DNA of 64,000 nucleotides, taken from the NCBI GenBank assembly GCA_036936605.1, contig JAUPFV010000001.1, positions 78,263,910-78,327,909 of the forward strand. The letters are read 5' to 3'. A program made the translations under genes and the position numbers. Under the pieces are notes generated by a model. It made no database searches, had not been told where the DNA came from, and saw only the letters and a list, made by a program, of their open reading frames with translations. This document shows positions 47,790 through 60,098 of the stretch, one piece after another (the first letter of the stretch is position 1; each line of letters begins with the position of its first letter). Origin of the DNA: Limnanthes douglasii subsp. nivea (Eukaryota; Streptophyta; Magnoliopsida; Brassicales; Limnanthaceae).

Positions 47790-50700
47790 AGCAACCTTGG
47801 CAGAGATAAATGACACCCTCCACGCATTAACGGCTAAGCTCCGAGACGAAGGCAAAAGGCGACCATGGTCTAGAGTCGAGACCAGTCGGGCACCTCATAG
47901 AGAGGGACCTTCCAAACGCATAAATAATGGCGAGGGGACTTGCCAAAGCAACAGTAAAAAATACTCAAAAGAGAAAGCGCACCATCGTGAGGACATGCAA
48001 GGCATCCCCAAAAGGGCTATGGATAACAAAGCCTAACAATATGACCAAATATTCCCTAAAATGAATCTCCGTTCGTGGAGAAGATCCTCGCGGCTGCTAT
48101 GATGGTACAGGCGATCTAAAAAAGAATTTATAGAAATTCAGGAATATGATGATGGTGTTTAATTCAGATGACGCCATTTTTCCCAGGCTCTATCTATGAC
48201 ACTAAAAGGTAAATCCAAGGACTTGGTAGCAGTTTACCTAAAGGTTTTATCCACAATTTTTCATGACTATTGAGCGCATTTAGAAATAGATTTGTTGGCA
48301 ATAAGGAGTCAAGGTGTAAGAGTGATTCCATCATGGACTTTTACCAGACAAGAGGGGAGACGATGAAGAGTTATGTAAAGCGGTTCATCCTTAACATAAA
48401 CACTATACCTGATTTTGTATAAAATATAGTGGTTTCTTCATTAAAAAGAGGCATCGACTGGAAAGGCGAATTATACGCTGACCTTGTGCACTTTTCTATT
48501 ACAAAGATAGGAGACCTCCTCGCTCGAGCTAACCAATTCATCAAAGTGGAAAATGTAACGAAAGGTGACTCTCCCGGCCGAATTGCAACCGATTCCAAAA
48601 GGAGGGCCTATGAGCGAAGGAGAACGGAAGATGTGGCCCAACGTGAGGGCCCACGAGATGCTAGAAATTGGTCTCCACCCTATTAAAATCTAGCGCGACG
48701 TTTTACTCCACTACCTGATACCATATCCATCATCAAGAATAGAACCAAGGACGGATGCGATATCCTCCCCCCCCCCCACACTCGCACTCAGCAATAAGCG
48801 ACCGAGCATGCATTTATGTGCTAATCATAATGATCACAACCATCTAACAGATAAGTGTTGTCAGTTAAAGATGGAGATCCAAATACTAATCGACAGCGAC
48901 GAGCGCATCCAATTCGTTAAACAACAAGGGAATCATCGTCAAGGTGACAAAAACGAAAAGCCCCACCCAATAAAAAATAAGGAGAGCCAGTTGGAAGATA
49001 AAAGGGTTGACAAAGGAAATCAATAGTGGATTTTTACAATTTTTGGAGGAGGATCTCTGACAAGTGATGATCAACAATCCATAAAAAGGATGAAGGCCGA
49101 ACAATAGATAAATACGGTCAAAGGCTATTCGTACCACAACTACTGAGAGTCAGTAGCTGATCTCACGTTCAATGATGATGATCTGTGAGGGATCATTAAT
49201 CCTCATAAAGATGCTTAAACCGTCAACTTAAACATTGGTGAAGTTATGGTGACCAGGGTATTAGTCAATAGAGGCAGTTCAGCCAACTTCATTTTAAAAA
49301 CAAGCTACCATAAGATGTTAGAGGTCCCACCATATAAGTCTACCCAACAAACTTTGATGAGATATAAAGGCAAAATATCAGAGTTTGTGGGAGAGGTCGA
49401 TCTTATGTCAGAGCTGGACACAGAGTCACGAAACGGGAGGTCTGGACATTGTTCATAATTTTCAATCCCCCAAGCTCATACCACGTTATTATTGGGCGAT
49501 CATGGTTGTATCGGATGGAAGTCACGCCCTTCACATTTGCCAATATATCAAATACCTAATGGGAAACTCTGTAGGAATCATCAAGGGGAGCCAGTGTACT
49601 GCCAGAACCTGTTACTTAGTGGCGGTTAATCCCACCAAGCCGATACGAGAGCAATTAGATGGCAAGAGAGAACAAGCTGCACTAACAATATACTCCCCTT
49701 TCTTAACCCAGTGGAGGATCCTAAATTGGTCGAACAAATTGAGAATCATCCAGAAGATGTTATTGAAGAAATGATGGTCCAATGCTGCATGTTGCGAAAT
49801 GGTAACAATTTAGATTCATGTTTTAGAAGCTCTTTAGCTATGTGATTACAAAAAAATTATATATTTTTGCATAGCATTATAAATGGAAAAATATGAAACC
49901 ATTAGCAATGAGTTCGGTAAATTATTTAGGCTCGGGCACATACGTCACGCTAAGTATCCTATATGGATAGCTAACTCGATGCTAGTTAAGAAGAAGTGTG
50001 GGTAGTGGCGCAAGTGTGTTGACTTCACCGAACTGAATTAAGCATATCCAAAAGATGCTTTCCCATTAACTCGTATTGACCGGTTGGTGATTTTAGCCTC
50101 TAGATGCAAATACCTATCATTCATGGACGGCTACTCTGGCTACAATCAAATTTGCTTGCACCCGAAGGATGAAGAACACACGATATTTTAAACCGAGCGT
50201 GGTTTATATTGTTATACCATTATGTCATTCGGTCTAAAGAACGTTGGCTCTACCTACCAGAGATTAATCAATCACATCTTCAAAGATCAGTTGGATCACC
50301 ATATGGAAGAATATATAGATGATATGATCATTAAAACTAACACAATCGAGCAACAGTTAGAGGTATTTAAGAAAAATTTTGTAGTGCTGCGAACATACAA
50401 CCTCAAGCTTAATCCGCTCAAGTGTTATTTCGAGGTTCGCAGCGGTAAGTTTTTGGGATATGTCATTAGCAAACGAGGAATTGAGACTAAACATGTACAA
50501 CTAAAATCAGTAATCCAGATGGAACCACCAAAGAGTATAAATGAAGTTCAAAGTCTAACAGGGCGTCTCGCAGCACTGTCTCGCTTCATCTCACGAGCAT
50601 TAGATAAGAGTCACCATTTTACAGAAGTGCTTCGGGGGGTAAAAAAGTTCGATTAGAATGATGAGTGTGACGCAGCCTTCATCGCCGTGAAAACTTATTT

Positions 50701-51710
50701 CACATCATTTGAGATTCTCTTTGCACCTACCACATGTGAGATGTTATATCTTTATTTGCTTGTTTCTACCTTTGCAGTTAGTGTTGTACTTGTCCAAGAA
50801 CCCAAGGGCATACAATGACCTGTTTTCTATACAAGCAGGAACTTGGTAGATGTCAAGACCCACTAACTCAACCTGGAAAAGGTGGTCTTGCGACTCGTGG
50901 TGGCCGCCCGCTAAATACGTCTTTATTTTCAAGGCCACCCAATCATAGTGCAAAATTAATTTCCTTTATGCAATGTAATGCAGAAGGCAGATGTAGACAA
51001 GTCATCCCGTTTGTCTTTCATGTCACTAATAACGCAGCAAAGTACGAAGCGGTAACCGGGGGAATGAAGCTATCACATATATGTGGCGCCAATGTGCTCT
51101 GTGTTAAATCTGACTCGCAATTAATCATCAACCAAGCTACATGTACTTACAATGCCAAGAAAGAGGTAACCCATGGCTATCTCATAATATTAAAGGAATA
51201 CGAGTCCAAATTTCAGATGCTTAATTACGAACAAGTGTCCCTCCTCGATAACTCTCTTGCCGACGCATTGGCGACGACCACTGCCTCAGGGGATCACCCA
51301 TTAGTAACACTTCAAGATCACCTAACCATGGAGGCGTATACCTCCTAAAATATTATATGCTCTATTGACACTGTTACTAACTGGAGGCAACCTTATCTAT
51401 TATATCTCAACGACGATACACTCCCCTCGGACAAAGCAACAGATAGGGTGTTATAACTACACGCTGCCAAATATTGTGTGTTGGATAACATTATTTATGG
51501 AAAAAGTGCAACTTGACCATTTCTGTGTTGTTTAGGTCAAGAAGAAGCTATAACAGTTCTCCATGACTTATATTATGGAGATGCAAGAGCATAGTACGGT
51601 CATCGCAGCCTAATTCGTCGGTTCCTCTGTGTTGGTTATTAGTGGTACGATTTGGCATCAAACGCGGAGGGGCTTAATGTGCTCGATGTTGTAAGGAAAT
51701 GTTGGGATAA
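47790..51710 (+). pseudogene. Element E gag-pol remnant
   Basis: Gag: MAEINDTLHALTAKLRDEGK (47797), core at about 48240-48420 (RGETMKSYVKRFILNINTI), a CCHC-like knuckle at 48810-48870 (CANHNDHNHLTDKC), and NEKPHPI. Protease at 49246 has Asp changed to Asn (VNRGSSANF). RT 49915-50656: WRKCVDFTELN, FMDGYSGYNQICLHP, CYTIMSFGLKNVGSTYQRL, YIDDMII, LTGRLAALSRFISRA. RNase H is largely lost near 50660-50820. Second RNase H 50920-51348 (NAEGRCRQVIPF, SDSQLIINQATC, LADALATTTA). Integrase stops after its zinc-finger region (about 51350-51710), with the catalytic core deleted. Dead. Confidence 0.78.
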
Positions 51711-51879
51711 AACAACTAGTTAAGAAAACACATACACCTTCATTTTGATAAGTTTCAATTATTCACCCTAACGCATGTTTTACAAAAAAACCAGCAATTA
51801 CATACAGTAAAAGCATATACAACGATTGGTAACGATGTTAACATACAAACAATCAAAGGTTTTTTTAAAGTTTTACGCT

Positions 51880-54480
51880 ATAAAATGTTATAATTTAGGG
51901 ATCGCCGAGGTGGACCCCAGCTTCATCCCACCAAGGGTATTGTCGATATCAGCTGATACCTTTGTTACAATAACAGTCGCGGTGTTGGCATCCATTGTCA
52001 GATGATATACCTCTAGCCCCTAAAGGGATGACTCTACATTCTTCATATTCACCTTCTCTTTTTTAGGCAAAAACGTTTAATGGGACCCCAACACCATATC
52101 AGGATTCAACACCAACAACTCCTCCACCATTATCTGTTGGTCCTTGTGTATCATCCCCATTGCTACTTCCATAACTTGTCTTTCTCGTTCTTCCAAGTCT
52201 CGATCAGCCTTTTCTAACAACTCCACATGTTGCCGATCTGTATCGACCTTAGCCTCCTAGCCTCCCTAAGGACACATTTATATTGACCAGTTCCAGGGTA
52301 AGCTCGACTATCTTGTCAGCTTGGTCCTCTGCTTTTTGTTCTTGGTTTTGTGATACCAAGTCAGCATTGTGGGACATCAGCATATCAATCTTCTTCACTA
52401 ATATATTATTCTGCAAAGATAATAGAGCGATCCAACTAATTAATTCTATGCATTTTTTACAGGTAATAATCTCGTTCATTGGCAACTGAGATGAGGTCGC
52501 TCTGAAGTTTCTCGTACCCCTTTGACACCTTCTCATGACTTGTTTTCACCAAGGCATATGTATTATTGAACCGAGCCAATTCAGTAGTAAAACCTCATAT
52601 TGATCCAAATAATAGGGGGTCGGGCTTCCTTTTTTTCCAATATAGGACAATCGACCGGTGCAGCCGTCGGTAAGCCAAAACCAATAAGCTATGATGCATA
52701 TATTTAAAAGAAAAAGAGTTATCATCTAATCACCATTTTGGAAAACATTACATACATATACATTTATATAATTACCTCGATCGCTAGATCCAGTTGGCAT
52801 TGAAGAATCTCACTTATTGGCGAGGTGCCATAAAATACTAAATCTAGACAATACTTCAGTTGTTCCATCATCAGTTGAAAAGGCCGCAACATGGAAACTT
52901 TTATGGATGGTATATCTTCTATCACTTTGGTACCTCGTCCAGCTTCGCTAATATGAATTTTGTCAGGCATACGATCTGACATCATGATATTCACAAATGT
53001 AGACCTTGACCCTACACCGTTCACAGTATTATGCATATGTTGCGCTAATCCTTATGGCAGTCATTTTGTCTTCCCAACAACGTTATCATTTTTACTCAGC
53101 TTCTTCAGTTATGTATCGTTTCTTGTATCTCCAATCACAATCACCTCGGGCGATTTGCCAGTTGACTTTACAGCTACTGGCGTTGAGGTTTCTCTTCCTT
53201 CCTTCTTCATTAGACCTTTATCTGCTTCATCATTTTTGTCTACCAGTGGTAGTTTGCATTATGATATTGATACCGCATTCACAACAACACAGTTTTTCTC
53301 CAAAGGAGGACACTCATCCTCATTATCCTTATCTTCATCATGAGGATGCAGACCCCTTCATTCACACCTTCTTCCATTATCTCTTCATTTATTATATCCT
53401 CTCGGGAAGGTGAAGATTCAATTATTTCCATCACATTACGGATTTGAGGTACAAGTAACCTCACGTATCTGTTATTCTATTGCTTAAACTTTTTTTTTAT
53501 CAGAGCTCAGAGTTTTCATCGTTGTCGTCTACCCGCTGTCGACAATATGAACTTGCCCGTCTTACGAAATATCTAATTCTGGCACATGCCACAAGCCATA
53601 CTTTAGATAGTTTATGTGGGAAAAGATGCACGGAGTTTCCAACCCCCATGTGGCATTCGCAGCTGCATATAACTTAATCATAGGGTTCAGCGTGCCTTCT
53701 GGTAGTCCATCTTTACACCACTCTTGAAGGTTTCTTCGACTACAAACACAAAAAATAAGTTTAACCACATGTCTCAAGTTAAATTTACTTATATTACCTA
53801 CACAACCTGAAAACCTTACACTTAGCCTTCCACCGTCTCTAATTACAAGTTCATTACAACACGTCCGTACTCCTAATTTCTCGACACATACATGAAAGTA
53901 TGTGTCCAATTTTTATCAAATGTAGGTAGTTCTATCAGTTGTCTCACCTCAAACAATTGGAGATAAAAAAATGGAAGGGGCTAACTTAGACACATTCACG
54001 ACCGCTAGGATGTCTACCAGGAACACAGGGATGTTCAGAATTTTGGAGCTTAGTACTCCACGCAATAACACTCTCCAGTTATTGGTTGTTAATTATGTAG
54101 GGCATATACCTATGAAACTAAAGAAATCGAATAAAAAAATGGTAGGCGAAGACCCAGTCGAATATGGTAGTATATAAGCAAGTATCATTATCCTAGGTCT
54201 GATAAGGTTGATCCCTGGAAGAGGGAAACCTCACTGTCACGTTTTCGGGAATTCCATACCTAACCCTAAATTCTCGAAGCAATTCTTTTGTTAGGTACCT
54301 GTATTTGGGTGTTACGTTGGCAAATTACTCTTCCAAATATAATGTACTCTCAAATACAGAGTTTGTGCCATCATTATTGGATTTCTCTTTATCTTCAAAA
54401 TTTTCTTTGGCGCCATCACTTGGGTGGCTGCAATGATCCAACAGTAGTTATTAGCACAAGCTATTACCCTAATTAGTTTT
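51880..54480 (-). pseudogene. Antisense extra ORF region of element E
   Basis: Minus-strand fragments between the truncated pol and the 3' LTR. At about 54310-54160, YLTKELLREFRVRYGIPENV with VRFPSS is followed by an acidic block and TTIFDWVFAY. This parallels the TKWGIPENVKIRIP…LLNWGLRFP start of the PF04195-like domain in A, B, D and F. Further on: 53909-53562 (EWCKDGLPEGTLNPMIKLYA), 53036-52764, and a coiled-coil piece 52536-52249 (NADLVSQNQEQKAEDQADKI). Stops and gaps throughout, so exon limits are not given. Function unknown. Confidence 0.5.
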
Positions 54481-54949
54481 CCTCGCGCAAAGTATCGGCA
54501 GATAAGTATTCAGAAAACCAACTAACAATTATATTATCCACAAAAATTTATGGGTAATCCCTAATACCGCCCCAAACAGTTTTACTAATGCTAGATATTT
54601 ATTAAATGTATAAGCAGCGTACCTTAGTTAGCAGTGAAATTTCCAGCGATGATTGGCAATGCACTTTCACGATCTGTCACAAAGGGAAGTTTTTTATCAT
54701 TTGCATTTGCAGCGAAATACTTTAAATAGGTTATGAATCCATTTGTGATGGATTTACAATGAGAAATGAAAGTTACCATGTGTTATGAGACTATATTCAT
54801 CATTTTTCATTAATTAAAGTTAACACACTTCGCTATTACCTTACGCCATTTTCTAACACGTCATGGCACACCCAACTCATACTTCACATTTATTCGCTCA
54901 ATGTAAGTTATTACATTTAGTACTTTTTTCAAACTTACTCAATAGACTA

Positions 54950-54958
54950 AGGGGGCCC
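54950..54958 (+). other. Polypurine tract of element E
   Basis: AAGGGGGCCC-type purine run directly before the 3' LTR start TGATGAGGTCG. Confidence 0.6.
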
Positions 54959-55656
54959 TGATGAGGTCGTTATTATCGACATTAAGTCCATTCGCTAACA
55001 TGTGACTTCAACTAAGTCGAAAGAGCACCCAACGACAGAAGAACGAAGTCAAACCGAGGTGCATCGACTTCTTATCGAGAAATCATGTAGTGTATCCGGA
55101 AAAATCATTATCGACGACCATATCGAGGCCCATACGAGAGGCACTGAGGTCGTCTTACGAGAAGAAACTAGACGGGAGTTGAACGAACGATCAATAGAAT
55201 CTAATCGAGGCTTGCCCCACCAATAAAGAAACCGAGCAAAGGTTATTACTTGACATGCGCTCGATCAGGATTTTACCGAGTAGAGACTACGCCGAGCAGA
55301 GGTCATACATGGACGATGGCAAACAAAGCGAGACTTATCATAGACAGATGTGTGTCAACCGAGATCAGTAAAGCTCGATCATTAGTAACGACTAATGAGA
55401 AGATCATAAAAGAACACTTATTAAAAGAACGGTTGACTGGTCAAACCACTTAACGCACCATGACGACCACGATTTGGTGCGACCACGATTATAGGATCTT
55501 TACAATAAATGTAGGTCCACGACCGAGATTAATGAAATCGTGTATTTAATGAAGAATTAAAACTTTTATGCAAAATAATATAAGTAGAGCGAATAAAAAA
55601 AATTCGAACCAATAAAATTATTATCTTAGCAAATATTTGTTAGATTTTTTTTAATA
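54959..55656 (+). repeat. 3' LTR of element E
   Basis: Aligns with 46701-47390 over most of its length, with substitutions and small gaps spread evenly. End placed at TTTTTTTAATA by comparison with the 5' copy; uncertain by several bases. Confidence 0.78.
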
Positions 55657-56642
55657 TAAAACGCTTGTCCGATATATAAACGATCAACTACCAAACTACC
55701 GTACGATGGACTGTAACGACATGAGAATAATTTTGATACGGAATTAAAAGATGGATAGAAACAAAAATTGATGGAAACAAAAATCGTCAACCAAAAATCT
55801 CCGGCGGTAGGTAGTATGAGACTCAAACCAAAGATGCTGAGACTTAAGCTTGGTACACATGTCAATCAAAATAAGCTAAGAGAAAGGAAAATTCAAGACT
55901 AACTCGATAATGTACATTTTAAATGAAACCATAGTATATTTTTTGTGCATTTTACCGCTTCGTGGGTCTTATGTTTATTGTGTTATATGCAGAAAAAAGT
56001 TATTACATCTAAAACGGTCGTAAATTTTTGTATTCATCTGATTTTCACAAAGCTTTCCGAAACTATAATTTGGATTACACCGGAAAAAAAAAACTATAAC
56101 TTGGAATGAGTCTCATCTGCCAAAATATTGTTAATGAAACCACTTTGTATAATGTAATAATCTATGGCTACGGTCTTGTAACAGAGAGATAAAAAGTAAA
56201 GTGCTTTTCAGTCCACTTGCCAATTTGGATCGAAAGGAGAAAATAAAACCATAAATCTAGAATTCAAGGAGATTCATTCCACCTTTATCAAACCAACTTA
56301 GGACACTTTTCATTTTTTTAAAATTAAGATCCCCTAAACTTTTGATGGGTAAAAAGAATCTTCAAAATTTCTAAAACGCAGTAAAAGATGCCATATCTTA
56401 AACACGAGTAAACTACGGACACAAAAATACCCACCACAAAACAAAACCATAAACAAATTACATTAGAACTTCAAACAAACGCCAGAGAAACAAACATGTC
56501 TCTGAGTAGTATTATATAGACTAATACTAAAATTAGTCAAAATTAAATGTGCTTAAACCAAAACTACCCATCACTAGATTACACTAACACAAAATAATTA
56601 ACACTGACACAAAATAATTAACTTCTAATATATCTTCCAAAC
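55657..56642. other. Intergenic region 3' of the glucanase gene
   Basis: AT-rich. The right half would contain the glucanase 3' UTR and polyadenylation signals on the minus strand. A minus-strand 79-codon frame at 55626-55865 has no recognisable content. Nothing else seen. Confidence 0.5.
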
Positions 56643-58460
56643 TCAATACCCAGTTGGAAACTTGCATTCTCCAAACTCTGCAACAACAACAACAAAAATG
56701 TAAGTCCAAATATTTTTATAATAATATGATTTTGATTGTATGAAAGTGCGTAGATAAGTAAATATAGACGGAGTGAAGATAAAATACGCACTTGGTGGTT
56801 GGGTAACAACATACGCCGCCCCGCCAAAATAACAGCTACCAACGGCACGACCTTGTTTCTGATAATAACTGTTAAACGCAAACGATGCATGAGCCTGAAG
56901 AGTATTAGGATCGTAACACGTGGCACCATCTTGGATCGGACGGCAATCAGCTTTTCCCTCACCGCAAGCGAAATCTAAACCGGCTTGTAGCTTATCATTC
57001 TTTGCCTCATCACTAGCCACACACCATGTGTCTCCCGTCGAACTCTTCGAAACGCCACCGTCTTCTCCTTCAGCCGGTGGTTTCGTCTGCTGACTATCGG
57101 TGACCGGAGACCGGTCTTGGTCTTCCTGGTGGTGAGTCTCTAAACCTTTGACAGTGAAAGCAACGTCGTACACTTTCTCTTCGTTTGGGTAAAACAGCCC
57201 GTAGTTTTTCTCCGAAGTGGGTCCCGTTTTTTTGTTCTCGTTGAAAAGAGCGAACAAATAAACGGTCAGATTTGACTTTGGTCTCAAAGGTGTCCCACCA
57301 CCAGTCAAGATCCGACGTACTAAATTACCGTTATAACCCGCTGCGTTTTCTACCGTGGCTCCGATCTCGTTTTCGTCTCCTTTCGACGGCCAGCCTGTTT
57401 CGGTCACCACGATTTCGATGTCGTCGAATTTCAGAGCCGATACAGCGGCGAAAACGGCGTCGATTTGGGCGTCGAACAAACTGAAGTATTTTAACCCGTT
57501 ACCCGAATCCACCATACCCGGGTTCTCTCTAAACAAAGCATACTCCAATGGAATCACATCTGCGTTGGATTCGTAAGCGAAATACGGGTACACATTCGCC
57601 ATGAGGTACGACCCGGTTTCGCGTAAAAATTCAAGCATGGGTCTGATGACTGGTTCGATTAATTCGGGTCGGAAAGATCCGGATGAAGATGGGTACGAGT
57701 TCTGTAACGCGCTTAACGCTATTGGTGAGGAGATCTTGATAGAGGAATCGAGATTGTACTTAATCAGAGCTTTCTGGATATTTCTCATGGCGGGTAAAAG
57801 AAACCGGGTCGTGTTATGCGGATCCACAAAAACTTCGTTACCCACCGCGATTGCTTCGATTTGGGTGGACGGGTGGTAAGCGGCGACGTTTTTTTGAACC
57901 CATGTGGCGGCAAAGGAAGGGTGGTTGGCGACGGAGGAAAGAAGTTCGTTGGGGAGGTCGACGGTGACTTTGATTTCGGATCCGGATAATGATTTGAGCA
58001 CCGCCGGGTCAGTATCAAATATTTTGACCCGGTTTAGGCCTTGTGATTTGAGGAGCTTGACCACTTTGGTTGCTGATGGTAAATTGTTTGCGATTCTGCC
58101 GTAGTTTACTCCGATAGATCCTGCATCTGCAAATGGCATTAAATACAAATCAGTTTCTGGTTAAAATGCTGTTTGTTTCCTGGGAAAATGAGCTTTGGTT
58201 TTAGAAGATTTTTTCAACTTTCTCTTGTTTTTTTCCAGCATCGAAAAACATAAAAGAAATGCTAGAAAGCTTGTTCCTTTTCAAACGAAATGCTGTTTGG
58301 TTGTCAAAGAAATAAGCTCTGTCTTAAAAAAATCTTCCTAAGGTGCAATGGACGAATGAATGTGATTGTTGTTACCTGCAAAAGTAATGAGAGAGAGAAA
58401 CAGTATAGAAACTTGAACAGAGAGAACCCCCATGCTCTTGTTCTTGAAGAAACAGAGCAT
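56643..58460 (-). CDS. Glucan endo-1,3-beta-glucosidase (GH17) with C-terminal X8/CBM43 domain, 3 exons, 484 aa
   Basis: Hydrolyses beta-1,3-glucan (callose) in the cell wall or at plasmodesmata. Exons on the minus strand: 58460-58376, 58126-56792, 56677-56643. Exon 1 encodes a signal peptide (hydrophobic VSILFLSLITFA) and joins in phase to DAGSIGVNYGRIANNLPS, the GH17 N-terminus. The catalytic domain holds the acid/base Glu126 in AVGNEVFVDP and nucleophile Glu271 in VVTETGWPSKG. A charged linker leads to the X8 domain (about 395-484: TWCVASDEA, six Cys at 397, 416, 423, 432, 460, 478). The sixth Cys and the end KFPTGY come from the 35-bp last exon. No GPI-anchor tail, so probably secreted; resembles the Ole e 9 / glucanase 7 group. 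A downstream in-frame ATG (58433) is an alternative start. Reading through intron 2 would give a false C-terminus. Confidence 0.92.
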
Positions 58461-59019
58461 GAAAAAAAAGAAAGGAAAAAGAGAATGAGCAAAAGTTCAC
58501 GAGAGAGAATCTTTGTTTGGATTTGTGGAGTGAGTGAGTGAGTGAGTGTAGACAGTAAGATTTGTTGTTTACAATAAAAACAGAGACTTTCAGCTGTATT
58601 GAATTATGGATGTAATGACGGGAACATTTTTATAAGTAGAAACATACAGCTGCATCTTCTTGTAACTTTAGCTGTGCTTCAGATAAATTAGTGTAGTTTT
58701 TAAAATTTTAGTTCTGATAATTTATTTTAAAAATTTTGATTTTTCACTAGGATATAGGTTTACGAAAATAACTTTTTGTTAGTAAGTAGTTTTGGATTTT
58801 CAAAATCCAAATAGAAATTTTTTAACTATATAGATTAGATAAAGTTAATTTTTTGCATCGGTGGATTAATATAAACTTATCACGGGATACTAATTAGTTT
58901 AAAAATATTACATGATACTTTACTCATCAAAATTTGCCTAACTAATAATTTTTGAAATTTAGTTAGGATTTTAACATTTTACTTAATGATATGTTTTATT
59001 TTTTGGTAAAATGAGATTT
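58461..59019 (-). promoter_or_regulatory. Upstream region of the glucanase gene
   Basis: Just upstream of the start is a (GTGA)n tract, about five units at 58526-58546 (CACTCACTCACT on the gene strand), likely in the 5' leader or core promoter. A CT-rich tract typical of plant leaders lies at 58460-58500. No unambiguous TATA box is assigned. Beyond 58700 the DNA is AT-rich and leads into the LINE tail. Confidence 0.45.
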
Positions 59020-60093
59020 TTAATTAAAATAATAAAAGTTTACAAAAGGCGCCAAGATAGAAATTAAAATCAATAGGCGCCAAACTTAAAACCTAATACA
59101 AAGGTTAGCCAAAATCTTAACCTAAAACTTGAGATAATTTTAATTAAACAAAGCTTAATAAGCCCATCAGACACATCTGCACGAATCATCACCCGGGAAC
59201 ACTACTTAGAACAAGAACATCAACCAGGAAGATTGACGCCAAAATTTTCAGCTAAAACCATCTTGCTACTTCCGATTGATCAAAACAGCAGTCAGCTTCA
59301 GGAAACTCAAAACCATCTCAAGCAAAGCCTCTGCAGCATATTATGACTTCATCAGACTTCTTCAACACCACTCAGCATCAGTCCATCAATCGATTTAAAC
59401 ACCTTGCTTAGGCAGAAACCATCAGAATACTCATTAGCTTTTGAGCAAGGACATACAAGCATCAACACCATTATCCTCAGCGCAAGAACATCATGAATTA
59501 GATCACAAGACATGTAAACAAATAACAAAGATTAGACAGCTTCAACCAGGTAATTAATCAATTAGCAATATATCCAAGGCCAAGAGCTTCCAAAATCATA
59601 ATGCCTAAAGATCAATAGGAAGAGAACTAGGTAAAATGTTGTAACCAGATTTATTTTTTAAAGTATACTGAGCTAACCAATCTGCAGCATGATTTTGCTC
59701 CCTAAATATATGAGCAATAGACATACTGCTATGAATCAGCTTAAGAATACAGTCCATAATTGGTCTTATATACCAGCAGTCATTACCATTCTTGTTGATT
59801 ATCCAATTAATAGCAGTTAAAGAGTTTGATTCAATATCTACCAAAGTTCAGTTATTAACTTTGCATATAAGCAGACCATCCAGGAGAGCACGAATCTCAG
59901 CATATAAGGGAGTAGACTTACCGTATAGATAGCTTTGGCCTTTAACCATGTTACCATGACTATCTCTAGTTATGACTGAGCCACTAGCTTTATCATTACT
60001 CAAACATGATGCATCAGTATTCATTTTAAGCCTACTGGAAGGAGGCAGAATCCATTTGATATAGGAAGGCCTATTAGCAGCTTTCAATTGATT
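59020..60093 (-). mobile_element. 3' end of a second L1-type LINE, interrupted by element F
   Basis: The minus-strand RNase H domain at 60141-59605 (LKMNTDASCLSN, LYAEIRALLDGLLIC, VDIESNSLTAINWIINK, HIFREQNHAADWLAQYTL) is closely related to that of the LINE at 28830 (for example AEVRALLEGLLIC), but this copy has fewer stops. The 3' untranslated part runs to about 59020. The upstream part is cut off at 60094-60098, where element F inserted. Confidence 0.75.
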
Positions 60094-60098
60094 ACTCC

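Larger units (their letters stand above)
46701..55656 (+). mobile_element. Element E: second Tat-like Ty3/gypsy clade, two LTRs
   Basis: LTR-like blocks at 46701-47390 and 54959-55656 share long stretches (for example AAAGCTCGATCATTAGTAAC and GGGAGTTGAAC). Between them: primer site, gag-pol (+), truncated integrase, antisense ORF fragments (-) and a polypurine tract. About 9.0 kb. A possible TAAAA target duplication (46696-46700 and 55657-55661) is weak because the sequence is A-rich. Pol is only distantly similar to A-D. Confidence 0.8.

Noticed and set aside
57272..58104. Several + strand frames over the glucanase
   Set aside because: They are antisense shadows of a GC-rich GH17 exon with all motifs on the minus strand.
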